From Dysgonomonas sp. HGC4 (GTDB lineage: Bacteria; Bacteroidota; Bacteroidia; Bacteroidales; Dysgonomonadaceae), in NCBI RefSeq assembly GCF_001261715.1, contig NZ_CVRU01000032.1, forward strand, positions 1 to 55,248: a DNA stretch of 55,248 nt. The letters are read 5' to 3'. The position numbers and the translations under genes were made by a program. This document shows, one piece after another, positions 53,241 to 55,248 of this stretch (within the stretch, counting starts at the first letter, position 1; every line of letters starts with the position of its first letter). Below the pieces are notes generated by a model that was not told the origin of the DNA, did not search any database, and saw only the letters and a program-made list of their open reading frames with translations.

Positions 53241-54356
53241 ATGAAAAAAAAAGCCTTATTCATAGATAGAGATGGTACAATTGTAGTAGAACCCCCTATT
53301 GACTATCAATTGGATAGCCTCGAAAAATTAGAATTCTATCCCAAAGTCCTTAGAAATTTATTTTTCATACAGAAAAATCTGGATTTTGAATTTGTTATGG
53401 TTACCAATCAAGATGGATTAGGAACTTCATCCTTTCCCGAAGAGTCATTCTGGCCTGCACATAACAAAATGATGAAAACATTAGAAGGCGAGAATATTAC
53501 TTTTAGTGACATTCTAATAGACAGAAGCTTTCCTGAAGACAATGCGCCTACACGAAAACCTCGCATAGGTATGCTTACAAAATATCTTTCGGGAGACTAT
53601 GATTTGCAGAATTCATTTGTAATAGGTGATAGACTTACAGATATTGAACTCGCTAAAAATTTAGGTTGCAAAGGTATTTTTCTGAAAAAAGACATAGAGC
53701 TTCCTTCCGAATTAAAAGAATATTGTGTATTACAAACTGAAAACTGGGACACCATAAGTGAGTTTCTTTTTGCAGGTGAACGTAAAGCTGAAATAAAACG
53801 TACAACCAAAGAAACTGATATATACGTATCTCTTGATTTGGATGGAAAAGGTGCATGCGATATTCACACCGGATTGTCTTTCTTTGATCATATGCTGGAA
53901 CAAATAGGAAAACACGCCAACATAGACCTTACAATAAAAGTAAATGGTGACTTGAACGTAGATGAACACCACACTATAGAAGATACAGCTATCGCCCTCG
54001 GAGAAGCCATTGCTAAAGCCTTAGGAGACAAAAGAGGTATAGAGCGCTACGGTTATTGCCTACCAATGGATGATTGCCTGTGTACAGTGGCTATTGACTT
54101 TGGAGGAAGACCTTGGTTAGTATGGGATGCCGATTTTAAACGTGAGAAGGTTGGAGATATGCCAACTGAGATGTTTTTGCACTTTTTCAAATCATTAAGT
54201 GATGCTGCAAAAATGAATCTGAATATAAAAGCGGAAGGTGCAAATGAGCATCATAAAATAGAAGGAATCTTCAAAGCTTTGGCTAGATCAATGAAAATGG
54301 CAAAACAACGAGATATCTTTAATTACGAACTACCTAGTACAAAGGGTATTATTTAA
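53241..54356 (+). CDS. hisB: Bifunctional histidinol-phosphatase / imidazoleglycerol-phosphate dehydratase
   Basis: A 371-residue fused HisB. The N-terminal HAD phosphatase has DRDGT (9-13), MVTNQDGLG and [12 protein letters not shown]. The C-terminal IGPD starts about 185 and carries the metal-binding motifs [16 protein letters not shown] and NEHHKIEG. Fusion of the two is typical of Bacteroidetes and Enterobacteria. It is the last his gene of the set here; hisHAFI are not in the window. Confidence 0.95.
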   Translation: MKKKALFIDRDGTIVVEPPIDYQLDSLEKLEFYPKVLRNLFFIQKNLDFEFVMVTNQDGLGTSSFPEESFWPAHNKMMKTLEGENITFSDILIDRSFPEDNAPTRKPRIGMLTKYLSGDYDLQNSFVIGDRLTDIELAKNLGCKGIFLKKDIELPSELKEYCVLQTENWDTISEFLFAGERKAEIKRTTKETDIYVSLDLDGKGACDIHTGLSFFDHMLEQIGKHANIDLTIKVNGDLNVDEHHTIEDTAIALGEAIAKALGDKRGIERYGYCLPMDDCLCTVAIDFGGRPWLVWDADFKREKVGDMPTEMFLHFFKSLSDAAKMNLNIKAEGANEHHKIEGIFKALARSMKMAKQRDIFNYELPSTKGII

Positions 54357-54392
54357 CATTCTGAAAAGTTTGGGCTAAATTCTATCAATTGT

Positions 54393-54424
54393 TTTGGCTA
54401 AATCAAGATATTGACTTATATTTG
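54393..54424 (+). promoter_or_regulatory. tRNA-Cys promoter
   Basis: TTTG at 54393-54396 and TATATTTG at 54417-54424, spaced 20 nt, match the -33/-7 consensus. The tRNA begins about 20 nt downstream. Confidence 0.65.
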
Positions 54425-54444
54425 CACTCGCTAAGCCCAAAATT

Positions 54445-54518
54445 GGTTCCTTGGCCGAGTGGCTAGGCACCGGTCTGCAAAACCGTCTACGGCGGTTCGA
54501 ATCCGCCAGGAACCTCCA
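54445..54518 (+). tRNA. tRNA-Cys (anticodon GCA)
   Basis: The acceptor arms GGTTCCT (54445-54451) and AGGAACC (54508-54514) pair fully. The anticodon loop CTGCAAA gives GCA, the T-arm GGCGGTTCGAATCCGCC is intact, and the discriminator base is U, as expected for tRNA-Cys. CCA is encoded. Confidence 0.96.
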
Positions 54519-55248
54519 TGTTAAAGCTGATAGATCAAAAGTCTATCAGTTTTTTTATATCCAATTCAAAGACAGCATTTTACAAGATATTCATTTTGGC
54601 ATTTTAACAAAAAGCTGTAGACCCTATGTAGACTGACGGTTTTAATTAGACCGTTTTGCAACATAAAATGAAATGATCAAATTAAAAATTTATTAAAAAA
54701 TAAACTACAGTAATATTGCGGCATATTAAGTAAAAAAACTTAGATAGAGTACAATGTAGCTATCTAAGTTCACTTTATATTGAACATGCAAAATTACAAT
54801 ACCTGCCAGAACTATCGATAGTAATCTAAAATTTCGATTTAGTTGTGTGAAAATCAGAGCTAAAGAAAAAGGGTTTAAAACTAAAGAGATTATTACTGAG
54901 ATAGTTTAGATCCCAATTAATAATATTCAAGTTAAATATCGCCTATTAAAAAGAAGGCTAAACAAATGGATAATACCGTCTTAATATTATTTCAGAATAA
55001 TAATCCGAAATTAGGAAAACCGACTTATTCGCTACCCAATTTCGACTTAAACTTTCGTAGCTACTAGCCATGCAAATAATATATTAATTTAAAGAAAGAT
55101 TAATATTTAACTAGCTGATAAATAACTATTATTAACACAATTACATTTTATTTTTTGATAGTAATCCTTTGTTTTGGCATAAACCCTCAAACAATATATA
55201 GGGAGTTAGCTATTTCGTAATATTCTTTCTACTAATAACATCCGATAG
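54519..55248. other. AT-rich end region without a convincing gene
   Basis: About 730 nt after tRNA-Cys. It contains the tRNA terminator and a weak hairpin ACGGT (54636-54640)/ACCGT (54650-54654) followed by T4. I find no ORF above about 40 codons with a good start, and no tRNA 3'-end direct repeat that would mark an integrated element. Confidence 0.4.
54527..54556 (+). terminator. Terminator after tRNA-Cys
   Basis: CTGATAGA and TCTATCAG form a perfect 8-bp stem with a 7-nt loop, followed by T7. Confidence 0.85.

Noticed and set aside
54800-54909. An open frame ending in KEKGFKTKEIITEIV that might be a gene remnant
   Set aside because: It has no ATG start and no recognisable family; a remnant cannot be shown from sequence alone.
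54966-55067. A 33-codon ATG-started ORF with a purine-rich stretch upstream
   Set aside because: Too short, low-complexity composition and no recognisable domain; no support beyond being open.
1-55248. CRISPR arrays, insertion sequences, prophage or defence islands
   Set aside because: No regularly spaced direct repeats, transposase, integrase, Cas, restriction or phage structural genes were seen.

Overview
The window is AT-rich and densely coded, and it reads as chromosomal DNA of a Bacteroidota member, most likely order Bacteroidales and close to Dysgonomonas/Porphyromonadaceae. That placement is my inference. It rests on repeated Bacteroidota-type -7 boxes (TAnnTTTG, usually TATCTTTG or TATATTTG), a Bacteroidetes DUF4294 protein, an EF-G paralogue of the Bacteroides EF-G2 kind, a fused HisB, and secreted proteins with AQ-ending signal peptides or SC-type lipoboxes. 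I see no insertion sequence, prophage or CRISPR array.

Layout. 1-8.8 kb: a secreted propeller/PKD protein (-), a POT peptide transporter, an EF-G-like GTPase with altered G motifs, a divergent HxlR regulator and double NTF2-like protein, and a ROK kinase (-). 8.8-14.7 kb, all on the minus strand: DUF177, rpmF, fabH, era, a small secreted protein and a Dcp-type M3 peptidase. 14.9-19 kb: DUF4294, uridine kinase, then a minus block with an unknown protein, a TonB-C protein and a YhcH/YiaL protein. 19.4-30 kb, all plus: lepA, an SGNH hydrolase, a flavin reductase, speA, a VOC protein, a GH28 lipoprotein, an EcsC-like protein, an MlaE/MlaF-type ABC pair and exonuclease III. 30.3-33.8 kb: sufC-sufD-sufS, with no sufB next to them. 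34-39 kb: a secreted EEP-fold nuclease/phosphatase, a NupG-type transporter, rsmI, a coiled-coil lipoprotein and a YjjG-type HAD. 39-43.4 kb, minus: aspartate dehydrogenase, a PhnP-like MBL hydrolase, a SPOR lipoprotein, a lipocalin-like lipoprotein and serS. 43.6-46.2 kb: a TPR protein and an ECF sigma/membrane protein/Spy-like cassette. 46.2-54.4 kb: a histidine operon, hisG-hisD-hisC-hisB, interleaved with six non-his genes and headed by a His-codon leader peptide plus attenuator. The window ends with tRNA-Cys and about 730 nt in which I find no convincing gene.

The most unusual signal is not a gene. A short dyad, consensus AAGGTCTnAGACCTT, sits in about twenty intergenic spaces. On one side it carries a conserved TTTATTGTTTTG-type flank and often a second hairpin whose sequence varies while its pairing is kept. 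Some copies overlap stop codons inside operons. Others lie in leaders, in opposite orientation, and in two of those the dyad begins 25-26 nt after a TATCTTTG box. One spacer (27548-27713) holds two copies as a fold-back pair. Several copies differ by compensatory changes, which points to selection on structure. I know of no named family that matches it.
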